DNA of 64,000 nucleotides from Mucilaginibacter terrae (GCF_031951985.1 NZ_JAVLVU010000001.1:1364001-1428000); one strand, 5' to 3'; counted from the first letter of the stretch, positions 55,131 through 63,584 are shown. Notes: generated by a model from the letters alone, not told the origin. A program made the numbers and translations.

Positions 55131-55857
55131 CTAATTGCACATTTATAGTTTTACCGGCTGCGGTTTGTTGTTTTACGTAGTTAATTAGCGCATCGCGCAC
55201 GCGCAAACCAATATTTTTGCGTTCAACAGGCGTTGCCATGCCTTTGGTATTATCGCCACCATTGGCCAGGTAATCTGATGTAAGTACAGTGTAGGTTCTA
55301 TTTGGGTTAAAGAGGCTGCCGTTGATGATAATTTCGGCAGGTTGCCTGTTTTTAATTGTCATTCGTAAACCGTTTACCGGCTGGCCCCCACTGGCCGCAA
55401 TAAAATTGAGCAATTGCTGTACATCAGTACCTTTGAGTTTGAGCAACACCAGTTCATTTTCAAAAGGCATCAGCTCAAATATATTATCCAGCGTAACATT
55501 CCCTTTAGGTATAGCATAACGCAAACCACCTTTGGTGGTAGGTATAGCAAAATCAAAGCTCGCTATTTTACGTGCCTCGGCTGCTGTGGCATCCGCATAA
55601 AAATTGCCTAAATAGGTCTCGGCCGAATCACTTTTGGGCATTGCAATAGCACTTTGGCCTAAAACAGCGTTCATTTGGGCTTCCATTTTCTGCTTGTAAG
55701 GCAAATAAGTTTTTATTACTCCCGAATCAACTGCTAACGTACTATCCATATGGTACTCCCCCCTCCCCGATTTTACCAGCGCGTAATGCGACTGGCAACC
55801 GGCAAAAGCAGCAAGCAGTATTAATATTAAAAGAGCCTTTAAATTAAAAATCTTCAT
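55108..55857 (-). CDS. 5'-nucleotidase C-terminal-domain lipoprotein
   Basis: 249 residues with a lipoprotein signal (F-A-G-C-Q-S, Cys near 21). The 5'_nucleotid_C domain is visible from G-N-F-Y-A-D-A-T, through K-G-G-L-R-Y-A-I-P-K-G-N-V-T and N-I-F-E-L-M-P-F-E-N, to V-L-T-S-D-Y-L-A-N-G-G-D. This domain supplies the nucleoside-binding face in the fused enzymes. Its 3' end overlaps the phosphatase-half gene by 23 bases and its 5' end overlaps the oxidoreductase gene by 14 bases, forming a three-gene operon. Confidence 0.9.
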   Translation of the reverse strand: MKIFNLKALLILILLAAFAGCQSHYALVKSGRGEYHMDSTLAVDSGVIKTYLPYKQKMEAQMNAVLGQSAIAMPKSDSAETYLGNFYADATAAEARKIASFDFAIPTTKGGLRYAIPKGNVTLDNIFELMPFENELVLLKLKGTDVQQLLNFIAASGGQPVNGLRMTIKNRQPAEIIINGSLFNPNRTYTVLTSDYLANGGDNTKGMATPVERKNIGLRVRDALINYVKQQTAAGKTINVQLDGRITKN

Positions 55858-56749
55858 TAATCAATTCTTTATTAATAAACGCGGCCGCTGCCATTCCGCC
55901 ACGCACCGCACTGGCCACCGAACGTAACGGGTCAACACAATCTCCCGCGGCATACACACCATTAACATTGGTTTTGCCAAAGCCATCGTTTTTAATGTGA
56001 CCACTTTCGGTCAATTCGCAACCTAATAACATGGGCAGTTCGCAGTGTTGCTTAAATGGCAAATGTGCATATAAAGCAGCTAAAGGCAGTTTGCTACCAT
56101 CGGCTAATTTTACATTAGTTATTATGCCATTTTGATGCACAACTTCGGCAACAGGTGTTTCTATAATGTTAATTTGGTGTGATTTTAGCTTAGATGTTTG
56201 TTCATCTGTTAAGGTTGATGCACCGTTGGTAAATAACGTTACCCCGCCTGCCCAGTGGCTAATCATTTTCACGTATTCGTACCCTCCATCACCATTGCCA
56301 AAAACACCGGTTGCTTGTCCGCGAACCTCGTAGCCATGACAATAAGGGCAGTGGATAACCGTAATTCCCCAACATTCGACGAAGCCTTTAATATTAGGCA
56401 TCACATCGGCAATTCCGGTTGCAAACAATAGCTTCCTTGCATTGAATTTACGGCCAAATATAGTGCTAATCTCAAACAAATCTGCGTTTTTAACAGCGCT
56501 GCTTGCTGTGTCTTCTAAAAATTCTAATGTAGGATATGCAGCCAGTTGCGCTTTAGCCTCGGCCGCTATTTGAGCCGGGGTATGTCCATCGTGTGTTAAA
56601 AAATTATGCGAGTGTGGCGTTTGACGGTTACATGGTTTACCGCCGTCAACCACTAATACTTTACGTAGCGAACGTCCCAGCGTCATAGCGGCCTGCAAAC
56701 CGGCATAGCTTCCACCTATAATAATTACATCGTGTGTAGTTGATTCCAT
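55844..56749 (-). CDS. Thioredoxin-reductase-like FAD/NAD(P)H oxidoreductase with GliT-type CPYCHGYE
   Basis: 301 residues. FAD site G-G-S-Y-A-G-L-Q-A-A at the N-terminus, redox motif C-P-Y-C-H-G-Y-E (about 132-139), NADPH site G-N-G-D-G-G-Y-E-Y, and C-terminal Y-A-A-G-D-C-V-D-P. The layout is TrxB-like, but C-P-x-C-H-G-Y-E is the motif of the GliT/TdpB-like dithiol-oxidase branch rather than the C-A-T-C-D of true thioredoxin reductase. Its physiological partner is unknown. It is divergent from a Fur-family gene and overlaps the split-nucleotidase genes downstream, so its expression may respond to metals or peroxide. Confidence 0.88.
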   Translation of the reverse strand: MESTTHDVIIIGGSYAGLQAAMTLGRSLRKVLVVDGGKPCNRQTPHSHNFLTHDGHTPAQIAAEAKAQLAAYPTLEFLEDTASSAVKNADLFEISTIFGRKFNARKLLFATGIADVMPNIKGFVECWGITVIHCPYCHGYEVRGQATGVFGNGDGGYEYVKMISHWAGGVTLFTNGASTLTDEQTSKLKSHQINIIETPVAEVVHQNGIITNVKLADGSKLPLAALYAHLPFKQHCELPMLLGCELTESGHIKNDGFGKTNVNGVYAAGDCVDPLRSVASAVRGGMAAAAFINKELINEDF

Positions 56750-56783
56750 ATGTGTAAATGTTTGACAGCAAAATTACACAAAC

Positions 56784-56796
56784 GCAACTTAGTTGC
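56784..56796. promoter_or_regulatory. Palindromic operator candidate between the oxidoreductase and Fur-family genes
   Basis: GCAAC-TTA-GTTGC is a perfect inverted repeat midway between the two divergent starts and directly upstream of the likely -7 box of the fur-like gene. It is a natural candidate for autoregulation by the Fur-family protein. The sequence does not match the classic Fur box. Confidence 0.5.
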
Positions 56797-56808
56797 ATTT
56801 GAAATTTC

Positions 56809-56816
56809 TATCTTTG
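56809..56816 (+). promoter_or_regulatory. -7 box of the Fur-family gene
   Basis: TATCTTTG matches TAnnTTTG exactly and lies 24 bases upstream of the TTG start. The palindrome at 56784 sits about where the -33 element should be. Confidence 0.6.
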
Positions 56817-56839
56817 TTTTGTCATAAATCAATACTGCT

Positions 56840-57259
56840 TTGGAAAACAAATTTGCAGGCATACTTTCAAAACATGAGCTCAAGGTGACTCAAGCCAGGT
56901 TGCTGGTGCTTGGTATAATTTCAAAAGCAAAGTCGGCCGTGTCGCAACCTCAGATAGAAAACCATTTAAATGGAAAAGTGGACCGGGTGACATTGTATCG
57001 CATATTAAGCGCGTTTGAGCAAAAAGGGATTTTGCACAAGGTAATAGATCTCAACGGAACTGCGAATTATGCCATGTGTTCCTCAAAATGTACCAAACAT
57101 GCACATCACGATAAACACTTTCATTTTAACTGCACACAATGCTTTAAAGTGTATTGCATGAATGATTTTAGTTTACCCCCTGTTCAGCTGCCTGCGGGTT
57201 TCGCAGCACAAGACATCAATTTGACTATAACAGGTGTTTGTAAGGAATGTAATGCTTAA
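56840..57259 (+). CDS. Fur-family metal- or peroxide-sensing transcriptional regulator
   Basis: 139 residues; the start is TTG at 56840, with M-E-N-K-F as the natural N-terminus and a promoter box at the right distance. The winged helix is at about 10-80 (V-T-Q-A-R-L-L-V-L and D-R-V-T-L-Y-R-I-L). The C-terminal half has H-H-D-K-H-F-H-F and two C-x-x-C pairs (C-T-Q-C and C-K-E-C) for structural zinc. It could be a Zur, PerR or Fur subtype; the sequence alone does not decide. It probably controls itself and the divergent oxidoreductase operon. Its stop overlaps the antiporter stop by four bases. Confidence 0.9.
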   Translation: MENKFAGILSKHELKVTQARLLVLGIISKAKSAVSQPQIENHLNGKVDRVTLYRILSAFEQKGILHKVIDLNGTANYAMCSSKCTKHAHHDKHFHFNCTQCFKVYCMNDFSLPPVQLPAGFAAQDINLTITGVCKECNA

Positions 57260-58857
57260 AGTTCAAACTGCTGGCGCAATTTTTCTTCTTCTAAATCTAA
57301 CTGTGCAACATATTTTTTTATCACCTCTTCTTCAAACTCAGGTTTAAGGTTAAGTTCTTGAAGTTTATGACGCTGCACCTCAATCACGTGCTTAAATGCA
57401 TCATGAAATTTAGTCTTGTTTTTCAGTGCTTCTTCTTCGCTGCGCTCGTGCCTGCCATCAACATATTCTAACTCATTTGATAGGCGGGCTTTTAGTTCTT
57501 TTAAAAGCTGATTATTAATCATGTCATCCTGATATTCCTTTTCCAGCAAAGCTAAAGCAACATTTTTCATTGCTGATTTTACCTGCGCCTCCTGCTCGTG
57601 CTCCGGGATGAGGTAGTCGCGCTCGGGTTCGCCAAACTTGCGGATAACCCAAGGCAAGGTTAATCCTTGGAAAACCAGCGTTACCAGTATCACAATAAAA
57701 GTAATAAAAATAATAAGCTCGCGATGAGGGAAAGGCTGCCCACTTTTTAAAACCAGCGGAATAGATAAGGCCGATGCCAGCGATACTACACCCCGCATAC
57801 CCGCCCAGCCAAAAACTATAGGTCCGCGCCAGCCCGGCCTGCTATCGGCCGTTTGAATAAACCGACTCATGAACATGGTAAATACCGATGCCCCAAGCGT
57901 ACTCAGCAAACGTATTACAATAACTGCTGCCGATATAATGAGTCCGTATTTAACGGCATCGCTTACATTATTGCTAACAGCCTTTACAACCGTAGTAAAT
58001 CCCAGGCCAATGAGTAAAAACACAAACCCATTAAACAAAAAGCCTATGGTTTGCCAAACGTTCACACTTTGTAACCGGCTTACATTATTAAGTATAACAT
58101 GGCTTCGGTTTGATAAATACAGCCCCCCGGTTACCACTGCCAACACTCCCGAAAAATGAAAATGCTCGGCAACTATGTACATAATGTACGGTTCTACAAA
58201 GGTTAGCACAGTATCGATACTTGCCGTGGTGGGCATCCAGCGGTGCAAGGCATAAAACACTAAGCCAATAATTAAACCAATGGCTATGCCCATAACCACT
58301 ACTTCCAAAAATTTGAGCGAGGCCTCTCCTACCGAGAAACTCCCGGTAAGTACGGCTACCAACGCAAAACGGTATACAATTAAACTCGACGCATCGTTCA
58401 ACAAACTTTCGCCCTCAATAATGGCTTGCGCGCGTTTTGTCACTTTAACTTCTTTTAATATTGAGGTGGCCGAAACCGCATCGGGAGGTGAAATTATTCC
58501 ACCTAATAAAAACCCTAAGGCTAATGTAAAACCGGGTATAAGTTGATGCGATATTACTGCTATTACAGCCGATGTGATGATTACAATAGGAAAGGCAAAT
58601 GAGGCGATAACCCGGCGCCATTTCCAAAAATCTTTCCACGAAGTTTGCCAGGCCGCATCATAAAGTAATGGCGGCAGGAAGATGAGAAAAATGAGTTCAG
58701 GATCGATATTGATAGCGGGCAGCGACGGTATAAAACTTAAGCCCAAACCTCCTAAAACCAATACAATAGGATAAGAAACCTTTATCTTTTGTGCCAGCAT
58801 TACCAGCAGCATAATAACGAGCAACAGGCATAGGTAAAAGAAAAAGTGTTGGTGCAT
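57256..58857 (-). CDS. CPA1-family sodium(potassium)/proton antiporter
   Basis: 533 residues. Eleven or twelve hydrophobic helices fill about 1-415. The CPA1 signature reads G-G-I-I-S-P-P-D-A-V-S-A-T-S, with the transport Asp, and E-G-E-S-L-L-N-D-A-S-S follows. W-A-G-M-R-G-V-V-S-L-A is another conserved membrane segment. The C-terminal 120 residues are a charged cytoplasmic tail with coiled-coil-like Glu/Lys runs, likely regulatory. It exchanges cations for protons across the inner membrane in pH and salt homeostasis. It converges on the fur-like gene. Confidence 0.93.
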   Translation of the reverse strand: MHQHFFFYLCLLLVIMLLVMLAQKIKVSYPIVLVLGGLGLSFIPSLPAINIDPELIFLIFLPPLLYDAAWQTSWKDFWKWRRVIASFAFPIVIITSAVIAVISHQLIPGFTLALGFLLGGIISPPDAVSATSILKEVKVTKRAQAIIEGESLLNDASSLIVYRFALVAVLTGSFSVGEASLKFLEVVVMGIAIGLIIGLVFYALHRWMPTTASIDTVLTFVEPYIMYIVAEHFHFSGVLAVVTGGLYLSNRSHVILNNVSRLQSVNVWQTIGFLFNGFVFLLIGLGFTTVVKAVSNNVSDAVKYGLIISAAVIVIRLLSTLGASVFTMFMSRFIQTADSRPGWRGPIVFGWAGMRGVVSLASALSIPLVLKSGQPFPHRELIIFITFIVILVTLVFQGLTLPWVIRKFGEPERDYLIPEHEQEAQVKSAMKNVALALLEKEYQDDMINNQLLKELKARLSNELEYVDGRHERSEEEALKNKTKFHDAFKHVIEVQRHKLQELNLKPEFEEEVIKKYVAQLDLEEEKLRQQFEL

Positions 58858-58941
58858 AAGTTTTCGCCTAAAACAGTATCATGCTAAAAATAAGAAATTA
58901 ATAAGAGAATTGTTTGCTGCTGCACGCTTAACCTGTATAAC

Positions 58942-58965
58942 AAAAAAGGCAGGTGTTAACCTGCC
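58942..58965 (-). terminator. Terminator overlapping the end of the cyclase gene
   Basis: GGCAGGT (58948-58954) pairs with ACCTGCC (58959-58965) across a 4-base loop, with six T on the minus strand after the stem. The last two codons and the stop (TAA at 58956-58958) lie within the hairpin. Confidence 0.85.
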
Positions 58966-59786
58966 ATTGCTATAAAGTAGTCCATCATATCATCGCCGCT
59001 TGGCTTTTGGTTATAAGGTTGCCCCATTAAGCGCACCTGTACAGGTTCAGATATTCCTTTGAGTTTGATGTGACGGCTTTCAATGTCGCCGCCGGGCATA
59101 TTGAGTAAACGATAGGCATCTTCCGAGATCAGCAGGTCGTTATTTAAATCTTTTGTTTTTGATTGCAGGCGTGATGCAATGTTAACCGGCAAACCCATTA
59201 TGGTAAGGTGGTCGTTGTAATCAATATCATACATACCCACCAATACATTGCCCTGATGTAAACCGATGCCTATTTCAAAATTCAAATTAAAGTATGGTTG
59301 GGCATACGTAGCATTAAATACCTCTAAATCATGAAATATAGCCATCGATGCATCAACAGACGCTTTAACGGCAAATTCAACGTCCGAATTTAAACCAAAG
59401 GCTGCGTATATGCTATCGCCCTGGGTTTCGATAATACGTCCGCCTGCTTCACGAATGGAATCGTTAAATAGCGCAAACAGCTTACGGATCACATAAATTA
59501 CATCATAAGCCGAGCGCTGCTCCATAAACGGGGTAAAGTTGCGTATGTCTAAAAACATGAGAGCCAACTGCTTTTCTTCGCCGGCTACGTTGTTTTGCTG
59601 AACGTAATCGGTGTAAAACGGCTTGGCAAATTCAGTTTGGCTCTGCTCATTTAGCGTATTGCTAACCTGAACCGGCGTATTAACGTTATTTATTTCGGGA
59701 ATTGTGATATTGGCCTTTACCGGCAAAGCCGCAGTATGGCGTAAAGTATCACGATGTTTTTTGCAGATAGGTATATTTAGTTTCAT
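58956..59786 (-). CDS. Class III adenylate/guanylate cyclase domain protein
   Basis: 276 residues. An N-terminal region of about 75 residues (with C-K-K-H near the start) precedes one cyclase catalytic domain (about 80-260). L-M-F-L-D-I-R-N-F-T holds the first metal Asp, T-Q-G-D-S-I-Y-A-A-F-G the second, and V-N-I-A-S-R-L-Q the transition-state Asn and Arg. The final strand is I-K-L-K-G-I. It is soluble, with no transmembrane helix, and should form a homodimer making cAMP or cGMP; the nucleotide choice is not clear from the motifs. It is divergent from the DAC-like gene at 60029. Confidence 0.92.
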   Translation of the reverse strand: MKLNIPICKKHRDTLRHTAALPVKANITIPEINNVNTPVQVSNTLNEQSQTEFAKPFYTDYVQQNNVAGEEKQLALMFLDIRNFTPFMEQRSAYDVIYVIRKLFALFNDSIREAGGRIIETQGDSIYAAFGLNSDVEFAVKASVDASMAIFHDLEVFNATYAQPYFNLNFEIGIGLHQGNVLVGMYDIDYNDHLTIMGLPVNIASRLQSKTKDLNNDLLISEDAYRLLNMPGGDIESRHIKLKGISEPVQVRLMGQPYNQKPSGDDMMDYFIAMAG

Positions 59787-60028
59787 TAGTTGCTTGTTTT
59801 AAGTAATACAAATGTAGCCCGGTAAATAAGGCGTCCGTTTGCAATATTCGAACGAATAATTGCAAAATTCAAAGATTGTAACCGATTATGTATTAAGTAT
59901 GACGAACCCATACCAAACAAACATTAACCCGACAATTGCCCGATTTTTGATGATGTAATTCATCTATTTTTACATCAATATTGCGCTGTTGTTACAGCGT
60001 AATGCTATCATTGTAAAAACACGCACCT

Positions 60029-61171
60029 ATGTTCTCCGAACCGTCTTATCTGGCTGCACGCATGGTGGCCGAAACCATTGAAACGCACTTTGCCGACCAC
60101 CTGGCCGCCGCCCGCCTGCTTGGCGAAACCGACCTTGCTACAGCATGCAGCTCCAATATTATTGAAGCGGTAATTGATGTGGCATTTTGGGCAAGTTTGC
60201 GCCGTGAGGAAGGGCATTCGGTAAGTATATCAATGGCTGTTTTACAGCCCGAACAGGCCGGTAAACCTTTGGTGTTTGGGCAGCGGCTAAGGCTTACGCC
60301 CTATAACCTGGTTAAGTTGGCCCCGGCGGTTGAGCAACCCGGCATACACCTGGGCATATGGCACGAGAACGACGAACTTTACATTTGGGGAACCACCCAC
60401 AGCGTACCAGGCATATGCTTTGTATTAGAGGTTGTTGAACCTGGTTTGCTGGTTATTAAGCACCGCCGTTTGGCCGGTTTTGGCAAGTTTGTAAACATTG
60501 CTGTTTTGCAGGGCGACCAGATCAAAGTTCTCGACGAAAAATCGATGGGGATTGCGGAGTGCCCTGCCCTGCATGCCTCACTCATGAACATGGCGTTACC
60601 CTCGTTTATGGGCGAAACATTTAACATTTTGCTCCAGCTATCATCGGCCATGAGGCTGCACCGGAGGGGTGGTTTGGTGCTCATTGTTCCGCGCAATACG
60701 GAGGGCTGGAAAGACTCGATAGTACACCCCATTAAGTACGAAGTTACCCCGCCCTATACCGTTATTGCCGATTTAATGCTGCACACGGAGCAGGAGCGCA
60801 ATAAGTTTGAGTGGCAGGAATCACTCTTACAGGCCCTTGATATTATAGGCGGGTTTACCGCGGTAGATGGCGCCACCGTGATTACACAACAATATGATTT
60901 ACTGGCTTTTGGAGCCAAAATAGCCCGTGCCGCCACCAGCATACCGGTCGAACAGGTGATTATCACCGAACCCGTATCGGGCGTACAGGCTACCCGTATA
61001 CACCCTGCCCAAAACGGCGGAACCCGGCATTTGGCCGCCGCCCAGTTTGTGCACGATCAACATGATTCGGTAGCTTTGGTGGCCTCGCAGGATGGCCAAT
61101 TTACAGTTTTTGCATGGTCGGAAAAGTTGCAGATGGTGCATGCGCACCGGATAGACGTGCTGTTGATGTGA
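60029..61171 (+). CDS. Protein with a diadenylate-cyclase-like (DisA_N) C-terminal domain
   Basis: 380 residues, no membrane segment or signal. The first 220 residues look like a sensor domain of the DACNV type. The last 155 resemble the DisA_N diadenylate cyclase fold: V-D-G-A-T-V-I matches the D-G-A motif, and G-G-T-R-H-L-A-A-A-Q matches the R-H-R motif with the second Arg replaced by Leu; D-S-V-A-L-V-A-S-Q-D-G-Q follows as the V-V-S-E-E-T-G-like strand. The changed third residue may weaken or alter activity. It could make c-di-AMP, or use another nucleotide. It is divergent from the class III cyclase gene. Confidence 0.65.
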   Translation: MFSEPSYLAARMVAETIETHFADHLAAARLLGETDLATACSSNIIEAVIDVAFWASLRREEGHSVSISMAVLQPEQAGKPLVFGQRLRLTPYNLVKLAPAVEQPGIHLGIWHENDELYIWGTTHSVPGICFVLEVVEPGLLVIKHRRLAGFGKFVNIAVLQGDQIKVLDEKSMGIAECPALHASLMNMALPSFMGETFNILLQLSSAMRLHRRGGLVLIVPRNTEGWKDSIVHPIKYEVTPPYTVIADLMLHTEQERNKFEWQESLLQALDIIGGFTAVDGATVITQQYDLLAFGAKIARAATSIPVEQVIITEPVSGVQATRIHPAQNGGTRHLAAAQFVHDQHDSVALVASQDGQFTVFAWSEKLQMVHAHRIDVLLM

Positions 61172-61644
61172 TTGAGGAGCGGGGGTTTAGGAGCGGGGAG
61201 CGGGTTTGTCAAAATCACAATCAATTGATTATGAGTGTATTTTATAAAATATCAAACCCCACAATACAAACACACAAGCCCAGGCTCAGGTAATAACCCA
61301 TAAATTTACATGCGTTGATTGGGTTGTACGATGCACTTAATTCCCTCCCCCGGGAGGGTTAGGGAGGGGTTTATACAATTTGCTTAACTCATAAACCCCT
61401 GCCCGCACTACACTTTCCTTCACGCCCCTGCCCAGGGAGGGCGTATGTACAATGGTAGGCTTTTACGCTCGCCGACCGCTCCAAAAGCCTCGCTCCCCCT
61501 GCCCGCTATTTGCACCTGAAAACCTTGAAATCACCCCGTGGTTTCCCGTTTTTGCCGGTTTTTTGCGGGGTGTTTAATTTAGTGTTTCATAGAAATATAT
61601 TTAACACCTTGAACGCTGTTGAACGGGTTGAACACCTTGAACAC
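61172..61644. repeat. Repeat-rich intergenic region left of the IS3 element
   Basis: No gene is seen. A hairpin repeat at about 61340-61445 has CCCTCCC/GGGAGGG and AGGGGTTTAT/ATAAACCCCT arms and resembles the element at 30872. Near 61602-61644 ACACCTTGAAC occurs twice and GTTGAAC twice in a short tandem array. The IS3 element was inserted at its right edge, at CAC 61642-61644. Confidence 0.7.
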
Positions 61645-61727
61645 TGACCCGTCCTGAAAAAAGTTTACACTTTGTGTGGTTAATACTGTTATTGATTTAC
61701 ACTTTAAAGGTACGTACTAAAATAAGT

Positions 61728-62627
61728 TTACACAACATCCGCATACTGTTGCTTTACCGGGTAGTAATTCTGCCACCTTCGTTTGATCGGCCCTGTCAGC
61801 CTGTGGGCTTGTTCAGGTGTCATCATATCCAGGCTACTGTGCGGGCGCAGGGTATTATAGATAATAACAGCCTGCCTGATGCTTTGCCTGGCACTGCTGA
61901 TATCTGCGTATCTTTCCTGCAATAGTTCCATCTTGAGGATCCCGTTAACCCGTTCTGCAATGGCATTGTCGCGCGGGTTACCACTTTGCGTCATGCTGAT
62001 AGAGATCCCATTTTGCTTTAATAACTCCGTATATGCCCCGCTGCAGTATTGTATGCCCCGGTCCGAATGATGCACCAGGGGATGGTTTCCTTCCCGTTGC
62101 TTCAGTGCCATCTTTAAAGCCTGCAGGCAATTGTCCGTAGAAAGGTCATGGCTCATTGAAAAGCCAATGACCTTTCGGCTGTAAGCATCTGTTACCAGGC
62201 TCAGATAGGCAAAGCCTTCCCCCATGCGGATATAGGTAATATCGCTCACCCAAAGCTGGCCCGGACGGTCTATAACCATCTCTTTTACCAGGTCCGGGTA
62301 CTTCCTGAAGCGGTGGTAGGAAAACGTGGTGCGTGCATGACGGCGCTTCTGCCGCACCAGCAGCCCGCTTTCCCGTAACAACACAAAGAATGCATCACGG
62401 CCTATAGCCGGCTGCAGCAGTGAAAACAGCTTCCTCGTCCCTATACGGGGTTGCTCCCTGCGGTAAGCCAGTACCTGCTGGACGAGCTCTTCCTGGCCGA
62501 AGCTCCGACGTTCCGTTGCTTTTAAATACTGATAATAAGCTTGTGTGCTGTAACCAAGCAGTCCGCACAGTTCACGCAAGCCACGTGAATGTGCCGTTAT
62601 ACTTACTCCGACCGCCTGATGCCAGAC
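61728..62627 (-). CDS. IS3-family transposase OrfB (made by -1 frameshift)
   Basis: 300 codons in the -1 frame from the slippery site, with no ATG near the start, so it is expressed as an OrfA-OrfB fusion. The HTH_21 helices (Y-S-T-Q-A-Y-Y-Q-Y) precede an rve integrase core with D in W-V-S-D-I-T-Y, D in H-H-S-D-R-G-I-Q-Y, and E in N-A-I-A-E-R-V-N-G, a complete DDE triad. The C-terminal R-P-H-S-S-L-D is also typical. It catalyses cut-and-copy transposition via a circular intermediate. Confidence 0.94.
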   Translation of the reverse strand, partial: VWHQAVGVSITAHSRGLRELCGLLGYSTQAYYQYLKATERRSFGQEELVQQVLAYRREQPRIGTRKLFSLLQPAIGRDAFFVLLRESGLLVRQKRRHARTTFSYHRFRKYPDLVKEMVIDRPGQLWVSDITYIRMGEGFAYLSLVTDAYSRKVIGFSMSHDLSTDNCLQALKMALKQREGNHPLVHHSDRGIQYCSGAYTELLKQNGISISMTQSGNPRDNAIAERVNGILKMELLQERYADISSARQSIRQAVIIYNTLRPHSSLDMMTPEQAHRLTGPIKRRWQNYYPVKQQYADVV

Positions 62628-62908
62628 TTTTTTCTGATGTTAGTGCCCAGCTCCTGATCTGCTATATCGATGATATTGTTCAACAGTTCGTTCCTTAAAC
62701 GCTCCTTGCGCAGCAGCTCTCTGAGCTGTGCTACATCATCAGGCATGGACGTGTCCTGCTCTTCCTGGGTTTTTTTAATGGGGTGCTCTTTTTTCACAAT
62801 TCGATGGATAGTAGCCGCAGAGGTACTATACTTTTTGGCTAAGCTACGAAAACTTAGCCCGTGCGTGATCCGGTCATGAAGGATCTTCGCTATCTGGCTC
62901 TTGTTCAT
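62603..62908 (-). CDS. IS3-family OrfA (HTH, leucine-zipper protein)
   Basis: 101 residues. A helix-turn-helix (T-H-G-L-S-F-R-S-L-A-K-K-Y-S-T-S-A-A-T) recognises the IS ends, followed by a coiled coil (L-R-E-L-L-R-K-E-R-L-R-N-E-L-L) that dimerises it. Its frame overlaps orfB and contains the slippery heptamer near the C-terminus. Confidence 0.9.
   Translation of the reverse strand: MNKSQIAKILHDRITHGLSFRSLAKKYSTSAATIHRIVKKEHPIKKTQEEQDTSMPDDVAQLRELLRKERLRNELLNNIIDIADQELGTNIRKKSGIRRSE
62627..62633 (-). other. Programmed -1 frameshift heptamer A-AAA-AAG
   Basis: In OrfA the codons AGA AAA AAG span the heptamer. Slipping one base back gives AAA AAA GTC and opens the OrfB frame, as in many IS3 elements. 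Confidence 0.92.
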
Positions 62909-63019
62909 GGTTACACTTTCTGTTTTTATTGTGTAAACCTTAGCCAGGACAAGTCACACTGACAGGATTGTGCGGGTAGTTATGAGTTAAGAAGTATATT
63001 TTTGAGTTTGGAATTCCAA

Positions 63020-63487
63020 TCACACTCCTTCCATTTTTTCAGAGACAACTTTAACACACCCCAATACATCCTTCTTTATTTGCTTCTCCCAAAATCTTAT
63101 AACTGTATACCCCATTAATTTAAGTTTAAGATTATTTGCTTCATCTCTTTGCATATTACGCTCAATTTTCGCAATCCAAAACTCTCTGTTGGACTTGATT
63201 TTCGCCCGCTTTTTATCCCATTCGTATCCGTGCCAGAACTCGCCATCTATAAAAACAATTATTTTATACTTGTTGATTACGATGTCTGGATTACCAGGAA
63301 GTGCTTTATTATGAAGTCTAAAGCGTATACCGGATGCCCAAAGTGCTTTTCTAAAGAGAATTTCTGGCCGTGTATTTTTAGACTTTATTTTAGACATTAA
63401 AATACTCCGAGATTTGGTAGTATAAAATCCGTTCACCTCATTAAAACGAGGAACCTTGATTATTTCTTTATCCTCGTAATTAACCAT
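63020..63487 (-). CDS. vsr: Very-short-patch repair (Vsr)-like endonuclease lacking zinc cysteines
   Basis: 155 residues with the Vsr fold: K-S-K-N-T-R-P-E, G-N-P-D-I-V (catalytic Asp), V-F-I-D-G-E-F-W-H-G (with the catalytic His) and R-F-W-E-K-Q-I. Vsr nicks T-G mismatches left by deaminated 5-methylcytosine, so it is usually linked to a C5 methyltransferase, as it is here. In classic Vsr the third segment is G-C-F-W-H-x-H-x-C with a structural zinc; here the Cys positions are Glu and Trp, and the C-terminal Cys is Lys, so the zinc site seems lost. It may be a different Vsr subfamily or a nuclease partner of the methyltransferase. Confidence 0.85.
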   Translation of the reverse strand: MVNYEDKEIIKVPRFNEVNGFYTTKSRSILMSKIKSKNTRPEILFRKALWASGIRFRLHNKALPGNPDIVINKYKIIVFIDGEFWHGYEWDKKRAKIKSNREFWIAKIERNMQRDEANNLKLKLMGYTVIRFWEKQIKKDVLGCVKVVSEKMEGV

Positions 63488-63552
63488 TATTAAAATTGTG
63501 GAAAACTAATTTTATTAGCATAGCAAAAACAATTTTACTTATAATATATTTG

Positions 63553-63583
63553 TAACCATGTGTAAGGTTGTTTAACATGGTTA
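63553..63583. promoter_or_regulatory. Perfect inverted repeat at the methyltransferase start, likely operator
   Basis: TAACCATGT (63553-63561) and ACATGGTTA (63575-63583) are exact inverse copies with a 13-base spacer, ending one base before the methyltransferase ATG. The site is well placed for the MerR-like HTH of the same protein, or for another control protein, to repress its own gene. Confidence 0.65.
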
Positions 63584-63584
63584 T

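Larger units (their letters stand above)
61645..62956 (-). mobile_element. IS3-family insertion sequence, intact
   Basis: A 1312-bp element. Its ends are inverted repeats TGACCCGTCCTG-N6-GTTTACAC (from 61645) and TGACTTGTCCTG-N6-GTTTACAC (from 62956, minus strand), matching in all but the middle six and two other bases. It is flanked by a 3-bp target duplication CAC (61642-61644 and 62957-62959). Inside are orfA, orfB and a canonical A-AAA-AAG frameshift site. The direct repeat and intact frames suggest a recent insertion. Confidence 0.95.
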
